Source: Parasulfuritortus sp036391875
Lineage (GTDB): Bacteria > Pseudomonadota > Gammaproteobacteria > Burkholderiales > Thiobacillaceae
Direction: 5' to 3'
Length of the DNA stretch: 64,000 nucleotides
Assembly (NCBI GenBank): GCA_036391875.1
Contig: DASVZA010000016.1
Location: forward strand, 216,896-280,895
A program made the translations under genes and the position numbers. Below, piece after piece: positions 6,813 to 17,130 of this stretch (the stretch's first letter is position 1; each line of letters begins with the position of its first letter). The notes under the pieces are model-generated. The model was not told the DNA's origin. It did not search any database and saw only the letters and a program-made list of their open reading frames with translations.

Positions 6813-9124
6813 TGAGTCCGTTTCTTGGCTGCAGCCGGTTTCTTCTTGCCGACGGCAGGTTTGGCCGCGGGTTTCTTGGCATCCGTCCCCTTGACCGTCT
6901 TGGCCGATTCCGACTGCGGCTTTCTGGCAGGCATCGTTTCATCCACCAGCACGAAATCGATCTTCGAACTTTCCAACTCGACCTGGGCCACCTTGATCCG
7001 CACCTTGTCGCCCAAGCGGAAACGCTTGCCGGTGCGTTCGCCCAGCATCTGATGACGCGCCGGGTCGAAATGGAAATAGTCCTGGCCCAGTTCGGAAACG
7101 TGGACCAAGCCCTCGACGAATACATCGTTCAGGGCCACGAAGACACCAAAGCTGGCGACACCCGAGATCACGCCGTCGAACTCCTCGCCCAGCTTGTCGC
7201 GCATGTAATAGCACTTGAGCCAGGACACCACGTCGCGGGTGGCCTCGTCGGCCCGCCGCTCGGTCATCGAACAATGGGCGCCGATGGTCTCCCAGTTGCC
7301 CGGGGCATAGGTCTCGCCCTCCAGACAGGCCCGGATCGACCGGTGCACCAGCAGGTCGGGATAGCGGCGGATGGGCGAGGTGAAGTGGGTGTAGGACTCG
7401 TAGGCGAGGCCGAAATGCCCCATGTTCTCCGGGCTGTACACGGCCTGCTGCAGCGAACGGAGCATCACGGTCTGCAGCAGTTGCTCGTCCGGCCGGCCCT
7501 TGATCTTGGCCAGCAGCTCGGCGTAATCCTTGGCCGTGGGTTCGTCGCCGCCGGTCAGGACGAAACCGAACTCGGCCATGAACTCGTGCAGTGCCTTGAG
7601 CTTGACCAGGGTCGGGCCCTCGTGGATGCGATAGAGCGTGGCATGCTTGCGCTTCTTGAGGAACTCGGAAGCGCAGACGTTGGCCGCCAGCATGCATTCC
7701 TCGATGATGCGATGGGCATCGTTGCGGGCATAAGGGACGATCTTCTCGATCTTGCTGGTGGTCTCGTCGAAGATCATCTTGGTTTCCAGCGTCTCGAAGT
7801 CGATCGCGCCGCGCTTGCCGCGCGCCTTGAGCAGGACGTGGAACAGCTTGTACAGGTTCTCGATGTGCGGCAGCAGATCGGCCTTGTCCCTGGGCGCCTG
7901 TTCCGGCGCGTTCAACCAGTCCCAGACCTGGTTGTAGGTCAGCCTGGCCTTGGAATGCATCACCCCCGGGAAGAAACGATATTTCTTGATCGAGCCGGTG
8001 CTGGCGATCTCCATCTCGCAGACCATGCAGGCGCGGTCGACGTTCGGATTGAGCGAACACAGTCCATTGGACAGTTCCTCCGGCAGCATGGGGATGACCC
8101 GGCGCGGGAAGTAGACCGAATTGCCACGCTCAAAGGCCTCTTTGTCCAAGGCCGAGCCCGGCTGGACGTAATGCGACACGTCGGCGATCGCCACCCACAG
8201 CTTGAAGCCGCGGCCCATCGGCTCGCAGTACACGGCATCGTCGAAATCGCGTGAATCCTCGCCGTCGATGGTCACCAGCGGCAGGTCGCGCACGTCCTCG
8301 CGCCCCTCCAGGTCGCGCTTGGTCACGCCCTTTGGCAGCTTCTTGGCCTGGGCCTGCACTTCTTTCGGGAACTCGAACGGCAGATCGTGCTTGCGCAGTG
8401 CGATCTCGATCTCCATCCCCGGGTCGGCGTAATTGCCCAGCACGTCGACGATCTGGCCCATGGCCGGAGCATGCTTGGTAGGCTGTTCGACGATGTCCAC
8501 CATCACCACCTGGCCGAAACCGACCTTGAGCGATTCGGTGGGCGGAATGATGATGTCCTGGTTGATCCGCTTGTTCTCGGCCACCACCCACTGGTGGCCG
8601 TGCTCGCGGTAGAGGCGGCCGACCACGCGGCTGTTGGCCCGTTCCAGCACCTCGACGATCTTGCCTTCCTTGCGGCCGCGCCGGTCGAGGCCGTGCTCGC
8701 GGCACATCACCCGGTCGCCGTGCAGGACCTGGTGCATCTCCTTCTCGGACAGGAACATGTCGCCCGAGCCGTCGTCCGGGATGAAGAAACCGAAGCCATC
8801 CGCGTGACCTTCCACCCGGCCGGCCTTGAGTTCGATCTTGTCCGGCAGGCAGATGTCGCCGCGCCGGTTGATGACCAGTTGGCCGTCGCGCTGCATGGCG
8901 CCCAGGCGCCGCTGGAAGGCCACATCCTCGTCCGGCTCGATGCCGAGCTGGAAGGCCAGGTCGTCGGCCGGCACGGGCCCGCCAGCATCGGTCACCAGCT
9001 GCAGGATGAATTCCCGGCTGGGCAGGGGATTTTCATATTTCTCGCGCTCCCGCTGCAGGTAGGGATCCTGCCAGCGCAGACTCTTCTGCCCGCGCCCTTT
9101 TTCAGTACTTTTTTTCTTCGACAT
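6806..9124 (-). CDS. rnr: Ribonuclease R
   Basis: A 772-residue processive 3'-to-5' exoribonuclease that degrades structured RNA. Order of domains: N-terminal winged-helix region (~35-100), cold-shock domains (~100-260), RNB catalytic core with the metal-binding TIDGEDSRDFDDAVYC (~291-306) and FTSPIRRYPDLLVHR (~565-580), then an S1 domain (EFDGVISGVASFGVFVAL, ~655) and a Lys/Ala-rich tail ending KKPAAAKKRTQS, as in other RNase R proteins. The start codon at 9124 has little shine-dalgarno complementarity upstream (TACGGGTTTTTA). It heads the operon with rlmB, as in E. coli, and is divergent from tRNA-Leu. Confidence 0.96.
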   Translation of the reverse strand: MSKKKSTEKGRGQKSLRWQDPYLQREREKYENPLPSREFILQLVTDAGGPVPADDLAFQLGIEPDEDVAFQRRLGAMQRDGQLVINRRGDICLPDKIELKAGRVEGHADGFGFFIPDDGSGDMFLSEKEMHQVLHGDRVMCREHGLDRRGRKEGKIVEVLERANSRVVGRLYREHGHQWVVAENKRINQDIIIPPTESLKVGFGQVVMVDIVEQPTKHAPAMGQIVDVLGNYADPGMEIEIALRKHDLPFEFPKEVQAQAKKLPKGVTKRDLEGREDVRDLPLVTIDGEDSRDFDDAVYCEPMGRGFKLWVAIADVSHYVQPGSALDKEAFERGNSVYFPRRVIPMLPEELSNGLCSLNPNVDRACMVCEMEIASTGSIKKYRFFPGVMHSKARLTYNQVWDWLNAPEQAPRDKADLLPHIENLYKLFHVLLKARGKRGAIDFETLETKMIFDETTSKIEKIVPYARNDAHRIIEECMLAANVCASEFLKKRKHATLYRIHEGPTLVKLKALHEFMAEFGFVLTGGDEPTAKDYAELLAKIKGRPDEQLLQTVMLRSLQQAVYSPENMGHFGLAYESYTHFTSPIRRYPDLLVHRSIRACLEGETYAPGNWETIGAHCSMTERRADEATRDVVSWLKCYYMRDKLGEEFDGVISGVASFGVFVALNDVFVEGLVHVSELGQDYFHFDPARHQMLGERTGKRFRLGDKVRIKVAQVELESSKIDFVLVDETMPARKPQSESAKTVKGTDAKKPAAKPAVGKKKPAAAKKRTQS

Positions 9125-9155
9125 TAAAAACCCGTAATTAAAAATTGAAACGCCG

Positions 9156-9185
9156 TTGACACATCCCGCAAAGCGTCGCTAGAAT
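9156..9185 (+). promoter_or_regulatory. Sigma-70 promoter of tRNA-Leu
   Basis: A perfect -35 TTGACA (9156-9161) is separated by 18 bases from TAGAAT (9180-9185). The expected start near 9192 is six bases before the mature tRNA 5' end. Confidence 0.75.
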
Positions 9186-9197
9186 GCGCCCCTCTTT

Positions 9198-9284
9198 GCC
9201 CAGATGGCGGAATTGGTAGACGCACTAGGTTCAGGTCCTAGCGCCGGCAACGGTGTGGAGGTTCGAGTCCTCTTCTGGGCACCA
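9198..9284 (+). tRNA. tRNA-Leu (anticodon CAG)
   Basis: An 87-base class II tRNA with encoded CCA. The acceptor stem GCCCAGA pairs with TCTGGGC. The anticodon arm is CTAGG-TTCAGGT-CCTAG, with anticodon CAG reading CUG, the main leucine codon in this GC-rich genome. A long variable arm (GCGCCGGCAACGGTGT) and T-arm GAGGTTCGAGTCCTC follow. It lies alone between rnr and purA, with its own promoter and terminator. Confidence 0.97.
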
Positions 9285-9293
9285 AAGCAAGAC

Positions 9294-9319
9294 AAAAAGC
9301 CGGCTTTCGCCGGCTTTTT
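9294..9319. terminator. Bidirectional terminator between tRNA-Leu and purA
   Basis: A5-GCCGGC-TTTC-GCCGGC-T5: a 6-bp GC stem extended by A:T pairs, with T-tracts on both strands. It can end transcription of tRNA-Leu on the plus strand and of purA on the minus strand. Confidence 0.9.
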
Positions 9320-9330
9320 CATTTCCAGGC

Positions 9331-10623
9331 TCATTCGAACGGGTGCCGACGCACGATGGTCTCGGCCCGGTCCGGACCGGTCGAGACGATGTCGATCGGC
9401 ACGCCGCACAGTTCCTGCATGCGATCCAGATAGACCTGGGCATTCTTCGGCAGGTCCTCGAAACGGGACACGCCCACGGTGCTCTCCTTCCAGCCCGCCC
9501 ACTCCTCGTAGACCGGCTCGCAGCCGCTCAGGGCCTCGGAGCCGACCGGCAGGATGTCGCACACCTCGCCGTCCAGCTTGTAGCCGGTGGCGATACGCAC
9601 GGTCTCCATGCCGTCCAGCACGTCCAGCTTGGTGACGCACAGACCGGAGATGCCGTTGATCTGGATCGAGCGCTTGAGCGCGGCGGCGTCGAACCAGCCG
9701 CAGCGGCGGGCGCGGCCGGTGGTGGCGCCGAACTCGTGGCCCTTCTCGGCCAGCCACTTGCCGTTGTCGTCGAACAGCTCGGTCGGGAACGGACCGGAGC
9801 CGACCCGCGTCGTATAGGCCTTGGTGATGCCCAGGATGTAATGCATGCTGGACGGGCCCATGCCGGTGCCGGTGGATGCGCCGCCGGCGGTGCAGTTGGA
9901 CGAGGTGACGAACGGATAGGTGCCGTGGTCGATGTCGAGCAGGGTGCCCTGGGCGCCTTCGAACAGCAGGTTCTCGCCGCGCTTGTTGGCCTCGTACAGC
10001 TTGCGCGGCACGTCGCCGATCATGGGCTTGATCCGCTCGGCCAGCTCCATGGCCTGATCCAGGGTCTTGTGGAAGTCCACCGTCTCCCACTTGAAGTAGT
10101 TCTTCAGGACGTAGTTGTGGTAGTCCAGCACCTCGCCCAGCTTGGCGGCGAAGCGTTCGCGGTGCAGCAGGTCCTGCATGCGGATGGCGCGGCGGGCGAC
10201 CTTATCCTCGTAGGCCGGGCCGATGCCGCGACCGGTGGTGCCGATCTTGCCGGCGCCCTTGGCGGCCTCGCGGGCTAGATCGAGCGCGACGTGATGAGGC
10301 AGGATCAGCGGACAGGCCTCGGAGATGGTCATCCGGCCGGCGACGTCGATGCCCTCCTTCTCCAGCATCTGGACTTCCTCGATCAACGCCTCGGGCGAGC
10401 AGACCACGCCGTTGCCGATGTAGCAGTGCACGTTGTCGCGCAGGATGCCCGAGGGAATCAGGTGCAGCACGGTCTTCTTGCCACCCACCACCAGGGTATG
10501 GCCGGCATTGTGGCCGCCCTGGAAACGCACCACCCCTTGGGCGCGATCGGTCAGCCAATCGACGATCTTGCCCTTGCCTTCATCACCCCACTGGGTGCCG
10601 ATCACCACAACGTTCTTGGTCAT
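9331..10623 (-). CDS. purA: Adenylosuccinate synthetase
   Basis: A 430-residue GTP-dependent ligase joining IMP and aspartate, the first committed step from IMP to AMP. The signature GTQWGDEGKGK (~9-19) holds the catalytic Asp, and GGHNAGHT (~37-44) the catalytic His. TTGRGIGPAYEDK (~130), FEGAQGTLLDID (~220) and ARRCGWFD (~304) are also present. Length is normal for the family. It sits 24 bp downstream of hisZ, the conserved betaproteobacterial order hflK-hflC-hisZ-purA. Together with hpt, purT and purL it is one of several purine genes in the window. Confidence 0.97.
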   Translation of the reverse strand: MTKNVVVIGTQWGDEGKGKIVDWLTDRAQGVVRFQGGHNAGHTLVVGGKKTVLHLIPSGILRDNVHCYIGNGVVCSPEALIEEVQMLEKEGIDVAGRMTISEACPLILPHHVALDLAREAAKGAGKIGTTGRGIGPAYEDKVARRAIRMQDLLHRERFAAKLGEVLDYHNYVLKNYFKWETVDFHKTLDQAMELAERIKPMIGDVPRKLYEANKRGENLLFEGAQGTLLDIDHGTYPFVTSSNCTAGGASTGTGMGPSSMHYILGITKAYTTRVGSGPFPTELFDDNGKWLAEKGHEFGATTGRARRCGWFDAAALKRSIQINGISGLCVTKLDVLDGMETVRIATGYKLDGEVCDILPVGSEALSGCEPVYEEWAGWKESTVGVSRFEDLPKNAQVYLDRMQELCGVPIDIVSTGPDRAETIVRRHPFE

Positions 10624-10647
10624 TTTCGTATCCGTGAAATCAATTAA

Positions 10648-11799
10648 TTACAAAGGAAGCACTTGCCAGTTTCCCGCCACCCGCGCCAGTTTCCGGTCAC
10701 AACCGGTTTCAGCGGGGAGGGACGGCCGGCCAGAGAATTCGACGACTACACGCTCGCCGGCTTGGCGCAGCTCGGCGATTTTCGTTTTCAGTTCGGCATC
10801 GCCATCCTGGGGCGCAAGGATGCCGGATCGCAGCGCCGGTTCCGGCATGCTGGCCAGGATGCGGCGCAAATCCAGACTGAAGCCGGTGGCCGGTCGCGCC
10901 CGCCCGAATACCGCACCTGCACCGTCATAACGGCCACCCAACGCCACCGACGAAGCCTGGCCGCCGACATAGGCGGCAAAGACCACGCCGGTGTGGTAGC
11001 CGTAACCGCGCAGATCGGCCAGGTCCACGCTCAGATTGGCCTCGCCATTGGCCGCCAGCAGCACCGCCAGGTCGTCCAGGGCCTGCACGATGCCGGGCAG
11101 AACGGGCAACTTGCTGCGTGCTGTCTCGATGACTTCGGGGCCGCCATACAACTCGGGCAGGAGCAGAAAGGCCGCACGTAATGGCTCGGCCAGGCCGGCG
11201 GTCAGCTCCATCAGGGTCGGCATGTCCTTGGCCCGCAAGGCCTGGAACAATGGTTGACCGACCGCGCCGTCCAGTCCCGCCGCCGCGGCCAGGGCCCGGA
11301 ACAGGCCGACGTGGCCGAGGCTGACCCGGATGTCGACCAGTCCGGTCGCCGCAAGGGAGGCCAACAGCAGCTCCAGCACCTCGAGATCGGCTTCGATGCC
11401 GGCATGGCCGAACAGCTCGGCACCGATCTGGTAGGGCTCGCGCGACGACAGCAGGCCGGCCGGCTTGGTATGCAGCACCGGCCCGGCATAGCAAACCCGG
11501 GTCACGCCCGGGCGGTTGAGCAGATGGGCGTCGATCCGTGCGGCCTGAGGTGTCATGTCGGCCCGTACGCCCATCATCCGGCCGGACAGTCCGTCCACCA
11601 TCTTGAAGGTTTTCAGATCGAGATCCCCGGCCACGCCGGTCAACAGGGAATCCAGATACTCGATCAGCGGCGGACAGACCAGTTCGTAACCGTAGCCGTC
11701 GTACTTGTCCAGCAATTGCCGGCGCAACGACTCGGCCTGCCGGGCATAGGGCGGCAGGATGTCCTCGACATATTCGGGAAGCAGCCAGGGATGGTTCAT
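10648..11799 (-). CDS. hisZ: ATP phosphoribosyltransferase regulatory subunit HisZ
   Basis: A 383-residue class II histidyl-tRNA-synthetase paralogue lacking aminoacylation function. With the short form of HisG it forms the ATP phosphoribosyltransferase that begins histidine biosynthesis. The HisRS-like fold is shown by LPEYVEDILPPYA at the N-terminus, the motif-2-like MGVRADMTPQAAR (~75-88) and GGRYDGAGAVFGR near residue 300. Length and conserved position between hflC and purA both favour HisZ over HisS; a separate true hisS lies at 18930-20195. Its ATG overlaps the stop of the DUF2065 gene by 4 bp. Confidence 0.93.
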   Translation of the reverse strand: MNHPWLLPEYVEDILPPYARQAESLRRQLLDKYDGYGYELVCPPLIEYLDSLLTGVAGDLDLKTFKMVDGLSGRMMGVRADMTPQAARIDAHLLNRPGVTRVCYAGPVLHTKPAGLLSSREPYQIGAELFGHAGIEADLEVLELLLASLAATGLVDIRVSLGHVGLFRALAAAAGLDGAVGQPLFQALRAKDMPTLMELTAGLAEPLRAAFLLLPELYGGPEVIETARSKLPVLPGIVQALDDLAVLLAANGEANLSVDLADLRGYGYHTGVVFAAYVGGQASSVALGGRYDGAGAVFGRARPATGFSLDLRRILASMPEPALRSGILAPQDGDAELKTKIAELRQAGERVVVEFSGRPSLPAETGCDRKLARVAGNWQVLPL

Positions 11800-11987
11800 T
11801 GGGTCAATACCAAAAGCAAGAGCCCCACCAGCATGGAGGCCAGACCCATGAAACGGATCTGGCCGTCCTTCATCTGGATCATGCGGCTGAAGGCTTCACG
11901 CCAAGCCGTCGGAGCCAGGAACGGCAACACGCCTTCCATAACCAACATAAGTGCCAGGGCCGGCACGAAGATTTCCTTCAGATTCAC
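11796..11987 (-). CDS. DUF2065 small inner-membrane protein
   Basis: A 63-residue protein with two hydrophobic segments (residues ~5-25 and ~45-62) and a short conserved middle, AFSRMIQMKDGQIRFMGL. This matches the DUF2065 (YjeT-like) family found between hflC and purA in many proteobacteria. Its function is not established. It overlaps hflC upstream and hisZ downstream by 4 bp each, so it is translated as part of the hfl operon. Confidence 0.85.
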   Translation of the reverse strand: MNLKEIFVPALALMLVMEGVLPFLAPTAWREAFSRMIQMKDGQIRFMGLASMLVGLLLLVLTQ

Positions 11988-12859
11988 TTACCGCCGCCAC
12001 GGGGGGATTTCATGTAACGGAAGAAGTCGGAATTCGGCTGCAGCACCATCACGTCGCGCTTATCGTTGAAGCTGGCCTTGTAGGCCTGCATGCTGCGGTA
12101 GAAGGCATAGAACTCCGGATTCTTGTCGTAGGCCGACGAGTAGATGGCGGCGGCCCTGGCATCGCCCTCGCCCTTGAGCTTCTGGGCGTCGCGGTAGGCG
12201 TCGGCGATGATCACTTCCCGCTGCTTGTCGGCATCGGCCTTGATCTGTTCCTCTTCGGCCGCGCCGGTGGAACGCAACTCGTTGGCCACCCGCTTGCGCT
12301 CGGCTTCCATGCGCCGGTAGACCGATTCGCTCACCTCGGTGGGCAGCTCGATCCGCTTGATCCGGACATCCATGACCTGGACGCCGAAGCGGCGGGCATC
12401 CTGGTCAGCCTTCTCGCGCAGCTGGTTCATGATCTGGTCGCGCTCGCCGGATACCACGTCGTGCACGGTCCGCTTGCCGAACTCGGCCCGCATGCCGTCG
12501 TTGATGGTCTGGGCCAGGCGGATCATGGCCCGCTTCTCGTCGCCCGAGAAGCTGACGTAGAATTTCTTGACGTCGATGATCCGCCATTTGACGAAATAAT
12601 CGACCAGGACGTTCTTCTTCTCGGAGGTGATGAAACGCTCCGGCTCGGCCGCATCCATGGTCAATATCCGGGTATCGAAATAGCGCACGTTCTGGATCAG
12701 CGGTATCTTGAAATATAGCCCCGGCTGCTTGTCGATCCGGACCACTTCACCCAACTGGAACAGCAGGGCAGCGTGGCGCTGGTCCACCGTATAGATCGAG
12801 AGCGACAGCAGAAGCAGCGCCAATACGGCCAGGACGATGACATTGCTCAATGCTTTCAT
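11984..12859 (-). CDS. hflC: FtsH modulator HflC
   Basis: A 291-residue SPFH/band-7 membrane protein. One N-terminal transmembrane segment (VIVLAVLALLLLSLSIYTV, ~8-26) is followed by the band-7 domain, beginning VDQRHAALLFQLGEV, and a coiled region (EAERKRVANELRSTGAAEEEQ). With HflK it forms a large periplasm-facing complex around the FtsH protease and tunes its degradation of membrane and soluble substrates. The start overlaps the hflK stop by 4 bp. Confidence 0.95.
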   Translation of the reverse strand: MKALSNVIVLAVLALLLLSLSIYTVDQRHAALLFQLGEVVRIDKQPGLYFKIPLIQNVRYFDTRILTMDAAEPERFITSEKKNVLVDYFVKWRIIDVKKFYVSFSGDEKRAMIRLAQTINDGMRAEFGKRTVHDVVSGERDQIMNQLREKADQDARRFGVQVMDVRIKRIELPTEVSESVYRRMEAERKRVANELRSTGAAEEEQIKADADKQREVIIADAYRDAQKLKGEGDARAAAIYSSAYDKNPEFYAFYRSMQAYKASFNDKRDVMVLQPNSDFFRYMKSPRGGGK

Positions 12860-14041
12860 GGCCGCTCCTCCCGATCTCGGCTGCGGAAGGCATCCCGGCT
12901 GCGGCTGCCGGTGTCCGATGTGGTATTGGCCGGCGCAGGCTGCGGCGCCGATGCAGCCGGTGGGGTATTCGCGGTCGATGCCGTACCGGCCGCCTGCATC
13001 AGCTTATCGAGCGGCAGGTAGAGCAGATTGCCGCCCTGCTTGTCGTCCACCATCACCTTGGTGGTATTGGTCAGCACCTGCTGCATGGCGTCCTGGTACA
13101 TGCGTTCGCGGGTCACCTGCGGCGCCTTGTTGTACTGCACCAGTATCTGGCTGAAGCGATTGGCCTCACCCTCGGCGTCGGCCACCACCCGCTGCTGGTA
13201 GCCCAGCGCCTCTTCGTGCAGACGGGCCGCCACACCCTTGGCCCGGGGAATCACGTCGTTGGCGTAGGCCTGGCCTTCGTTCTTCAGGCGTTCCATGTCC
13301 TGGCCGGCCTTGACGGCGTCGTCGAACGCGGCCTGGACCTGCTCGGGTGGCTGGGCGTTCTGCATGTTCACCTTTTGGATATCGATGCCGGTCTTGTAGC
13401 GGTCAAGTATCTGCTGCATAAGCTTGGTCGCTTGGTCGGCCACCTCGGCCCGGCCCTCGTAGAGCACGAAGTCCATCTTGCTCTTGCCCACGACCTCACG
13501 GATTGCGCTTTCCGCCGCCTGCTTGACCGCCTCGTCCGGGTCGCGGTTCATGAACAGATATTGGACCGGATCCTTGATGGTGTATTGCACGGAAAACTGC
13601 ATGTCGATGATGTTTTCGTCATCGGTCAGCATGAGCGATTCGGACAGCACCTTGGCGCGCACGTTGTTGCGATAGCCCACTTCCACGGTCCTGACGTTCT
13701 CGACGTTGACCACCTCGACCGATTCGAACGGATAGGGCAGATGCCAGTTCGGCCCCGGCATGGTGGTTTCGATGTACCGACCGAAACGCATCACCACGCC
13801 CCGCTCGCCGGCATCGACGATATAGAAGCCGCTGGCCAGCCAAAGCAGGATCGCCAACACGACCAGCAGGCCGGCACCGCCCGGAATCCGGAACTTGGGC
13901 ATGCCGCCGCCCTGGCCACCACCGTCCCCGCCGAAACGGCCCTTGCCGCCCAGCAGGCCGTTCAACCGCTGATTGAAGCGTTTCCAGATCTCATCCAGAT
14001 CGGGGGGGCCGCCGCTGCCGCGATCGTTACCCCACTGCGGG

Positions 14042-14055
<14 letters not shown>
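12856..14055 (-). CDS. hflK: FtsH modulator HflK
   Basis: A 399-residue SPFH protein. The Gly/Asp/Pro-rich N-terminus (MAWNDPQWGNDRGSGG) and cytoplasmic DLDEIWKRFNQRL precede a transmembrane segment (LLVVLAILLWLASGFYIV, ~70-90), the band-7 domain, a long coiled region and an Ala/Pro-rich C-terminus. ATG 14055 is chosen because the family begins MAWN; the open frame extends further upstream into hflX. It overlaps hflX by 14 bp and hflC by 4 bp. It partners HflC in controlling FtsH. Confidence 0.95.
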
Positions 14056-15205
<1,150 letters not shown>

Positions 15206-15245
15206 GCCTCAGCGGGAAGCACCTGAAACGGACGGAAATAACGGA

Positions 15246-15479
15246 TCAGTCCTCTTCGCCGGGCTGCCGATAGAGCACCGGGCGGGCAGGAACGATGGTG
15301 GAAATGGCATGCTTGTAGACCATCTGGGTGACCGCGTTCTTCAGCAGCACCACGTACTGGTCATAACTGTCGACATAGCCTTGGAGCTTGATACCGTTAA
15401 CAAGATAAACGGAAACCTGCACCTGTTCCTGGCGCAAGGCATTCAAAAACGGGTCTTGTAACTGCTGCCCTTTACTCAT
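15246..15479 (-). CDS. hfq: RNA chaperone Hfq
   Basis: A 77-residue Sm-like protein beginning MSKGQQLQDPFLNALR. The Sm1 region (VSVYLVNGIKLQGYVDSYD) and Sm2 (VYKHAISTIVP, containing the YKH signature) are complete, and the C-terminal tail is short, as in many betaproteobacteria. It forms a hexamer that pairs small RNAs with mRNAs. ATG 15479 is chosen over an in-frame ATG six codons earlier because it matches the family N-terminus. The 190-bp gap upstream (to der) likely carries its promoter, but no clear -35/-10 pair was recognised. Confidence 0.96.
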   Translation of the reverse strand: MSKGQQLQDPFLNALRQEQVQVSVYLVNGIKLQGYVDSYDQYVVLLKNAVTQMVYKHAISTIVPARPVLYRQPGEED

Positions 15480-15669
15480 GGGTATTTTCCTTATCAAATC
15501 AATTTCAGCATTTTCTTATGCAGGTCGGAATTCTACATTATTTGCAAAAAATCCATCACCGACCGGCGGAACTACCAATATATGCCACCCGCCAGCCATA
15601 GCAACCTGCAAACTCTAGCTATGGACGCGGCAAGTGCGGCCGAGTTCAAAAAAACGGCCCGGCTTTTCC

Positions 15670-17073
15670 TCAGCTACCGAATGCCTTGTTGCGCCGGCGC
15701 CGCAAACGCAATGCCTTGTGGATGTCGCCCTTGCTCGGCGGCGCCTTGGGCTTGCGCCCTTCGAATGGATTCGTGCCGCCCCGGAACTCGACCCGCAACG
15801 GCGTGCCCTGCAGATTGAACGCCTCCCGGAAGATGTTCTCCAGGTATCGCTGGTAGGCGCCGGGCATGTGTTCCACGTGATTGCCGTGGATCACGATGAT
15901 GGGCGGATTCATGCCGCCCTGGTGGGCGTACTTCGGCTTCGGCCGGAACTGGCCGACCCGGGGCGGGTTATGGCGCGCCACGGCCTCCTGCAGGACTTGG
16001 GTCAGTTTTGGCGTCGGCAGCTTGGCCATGGCGGCGCGGTAGGCCTCGTCGATCGACTTGAGCAGGGGCGGGATACCGGCGCCCTTCAGGGCAGAGATGT
16101 AGTGGAACTTGGCGAAGGTCAGGAAATCCAGCTTGCGGGCCAGTTCCCGTTTGATCTGGTCCCGCCGGTAGTCGTCGGTGTCGTCCCATTTGTTGATCGC
16201 CACCACCAGGGCCCGGCCGGCTTCCAGGACGAAGCCGGCCAGATGGGCATCCTGTTCGGCGATGTCCTGGGTAGCATCCAGCACCAGCACCGCCACGTTG
16301 GCGTCCTCGACCGCCTGCAGGGTCTTGATGACGGAGAACTTCTCGATTGCCTCGATCACCCGTCCCTTGCGCCGCACGCCGGCGGTGTCAATCAGGGTGT
16401 ATTTGCGCCCGGCCCGTTCGAAATCGACATAGATGGAATCCCGCGTGGTGCCCGGCTGATCGAAGGCGATCACCCGTTCCTCGCCGACCAGGGTGTTGAC
16501 CAGGGTCGATTTGCCGACATTGGGCCGACCGACGATGGCGATCTTGGGGTGATCCTGCACCGACGAGTCTTCGGGCTCGATGGCGAACGGTTCCAGGACC
16601 AGTTCCATCAGTTCCCGCACGCCTTCGCCGTGGGCGCTGGACACGGCATAAGGTTCGCCCAGGCCGAGTTCGTGGAACTCCGCCACCGCGCTCGCGGACG
16701 GCATGCCCTCGGTCTTGTTCACCGCCAGGAACACCGGGCAGCTCAAGCGGCGCAAACGGTCGGCGATGATCTTGTCCTGGGGAGTGACGCCGGTCCGGCC
16801 GTCGACCAGGAAGACGATCGCGTCGCCCTCGTCCACGGCCTGCAAGGTCTGGCGCGCCATCTCGGCCAGGATGCCGGTGTCCGCCACCGGCTCGAAACCG
16901 CCGGTATCGACCAGCAGGTAGGGCTTGCCGCCGACCAGGCCGTGGCCGTAATGCCGGTCCCGGGTCAGGCCAGGCAGGTCGTGCACCAGCGCGTCGCGAG
17001 ACTTGGTGAGGCGATTGAACAGGGTCGATTTGCCGACGTTGGGACGGCCGACCAGAACGATAGTGGGTTTCAT
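15670..17073 (-). CDS. der: Ribosome biogenesis GTPase Der (EngA)
   Basis: A 467-residue protein with two tandem G domains, each with GRPNVGKSTL (residues ~8 and ~183), followed by a KH-like domain and a basic tail (LRLRRRRNKAFGS). It acts in maturation of the 50S subunit. ATG 17073 (MKPTIVLVGRPNVGKS) is chosen; the open frame extends 15 codons further without family support. It lies between bamB (57 bp upstream) and hfq, the standard proteobacterial order. Confidence 0.97.
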   Translation of the reverse strand: MKPTIVLVGRPNVGKSTLFNRLTKSRDALVHDLPGLTRDRHYGHGLVGGKPYLLVDTGGFEPVADTGILAEMARQTLQAVDEGDAIVFLVDGRTGVTPQDKIIADRLRRLSCPVFLAVNKTEGMPSASAVAEFHELGLGEPYAVSSAHGEGVRELMELVLEPFAIEPEDSSVQDHPKIAIVGRPNVGKSTLVNTLVGEERVIAFDQPGTTRDSIYVDFERAGRKYTLIDTAGVRRKGRVIEAIEKFSVIKTLQAVEDANVAVLVLDATQDIAEQDAHLAGFVLEAGRALVVAINKWDDTDDYRRDQIKRELARKLDFLTFAKFHYISALKGAGIPPLLKSIDEAYRAAMAKLPTPKLTQVLQEAVARHNPPRVGQFRPKPKYAHQGGMNPPIIVIHGNHVEHMPGAYQRYLENIFREAFNLQGTPLRVEFRGGTNPFEGRKPKAPPSKGDIHKALRLRRRRNKAFGS

Positions 17074-17130
17074 GTCATCCAGCCCGCGGCCAGGCTGCCG
17101 GCACTCGGCCGGCAACACCCGCGGGCGCCG

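Noticed and set aside
15640..15669. Possible der terminator (GCCGGGCCGTTTTTTT on the minus strand)
   Set aside because: A T-run is present, but no adequate stem precedes it; the only pairing leaves a 12-base loop containing the T-run itself.
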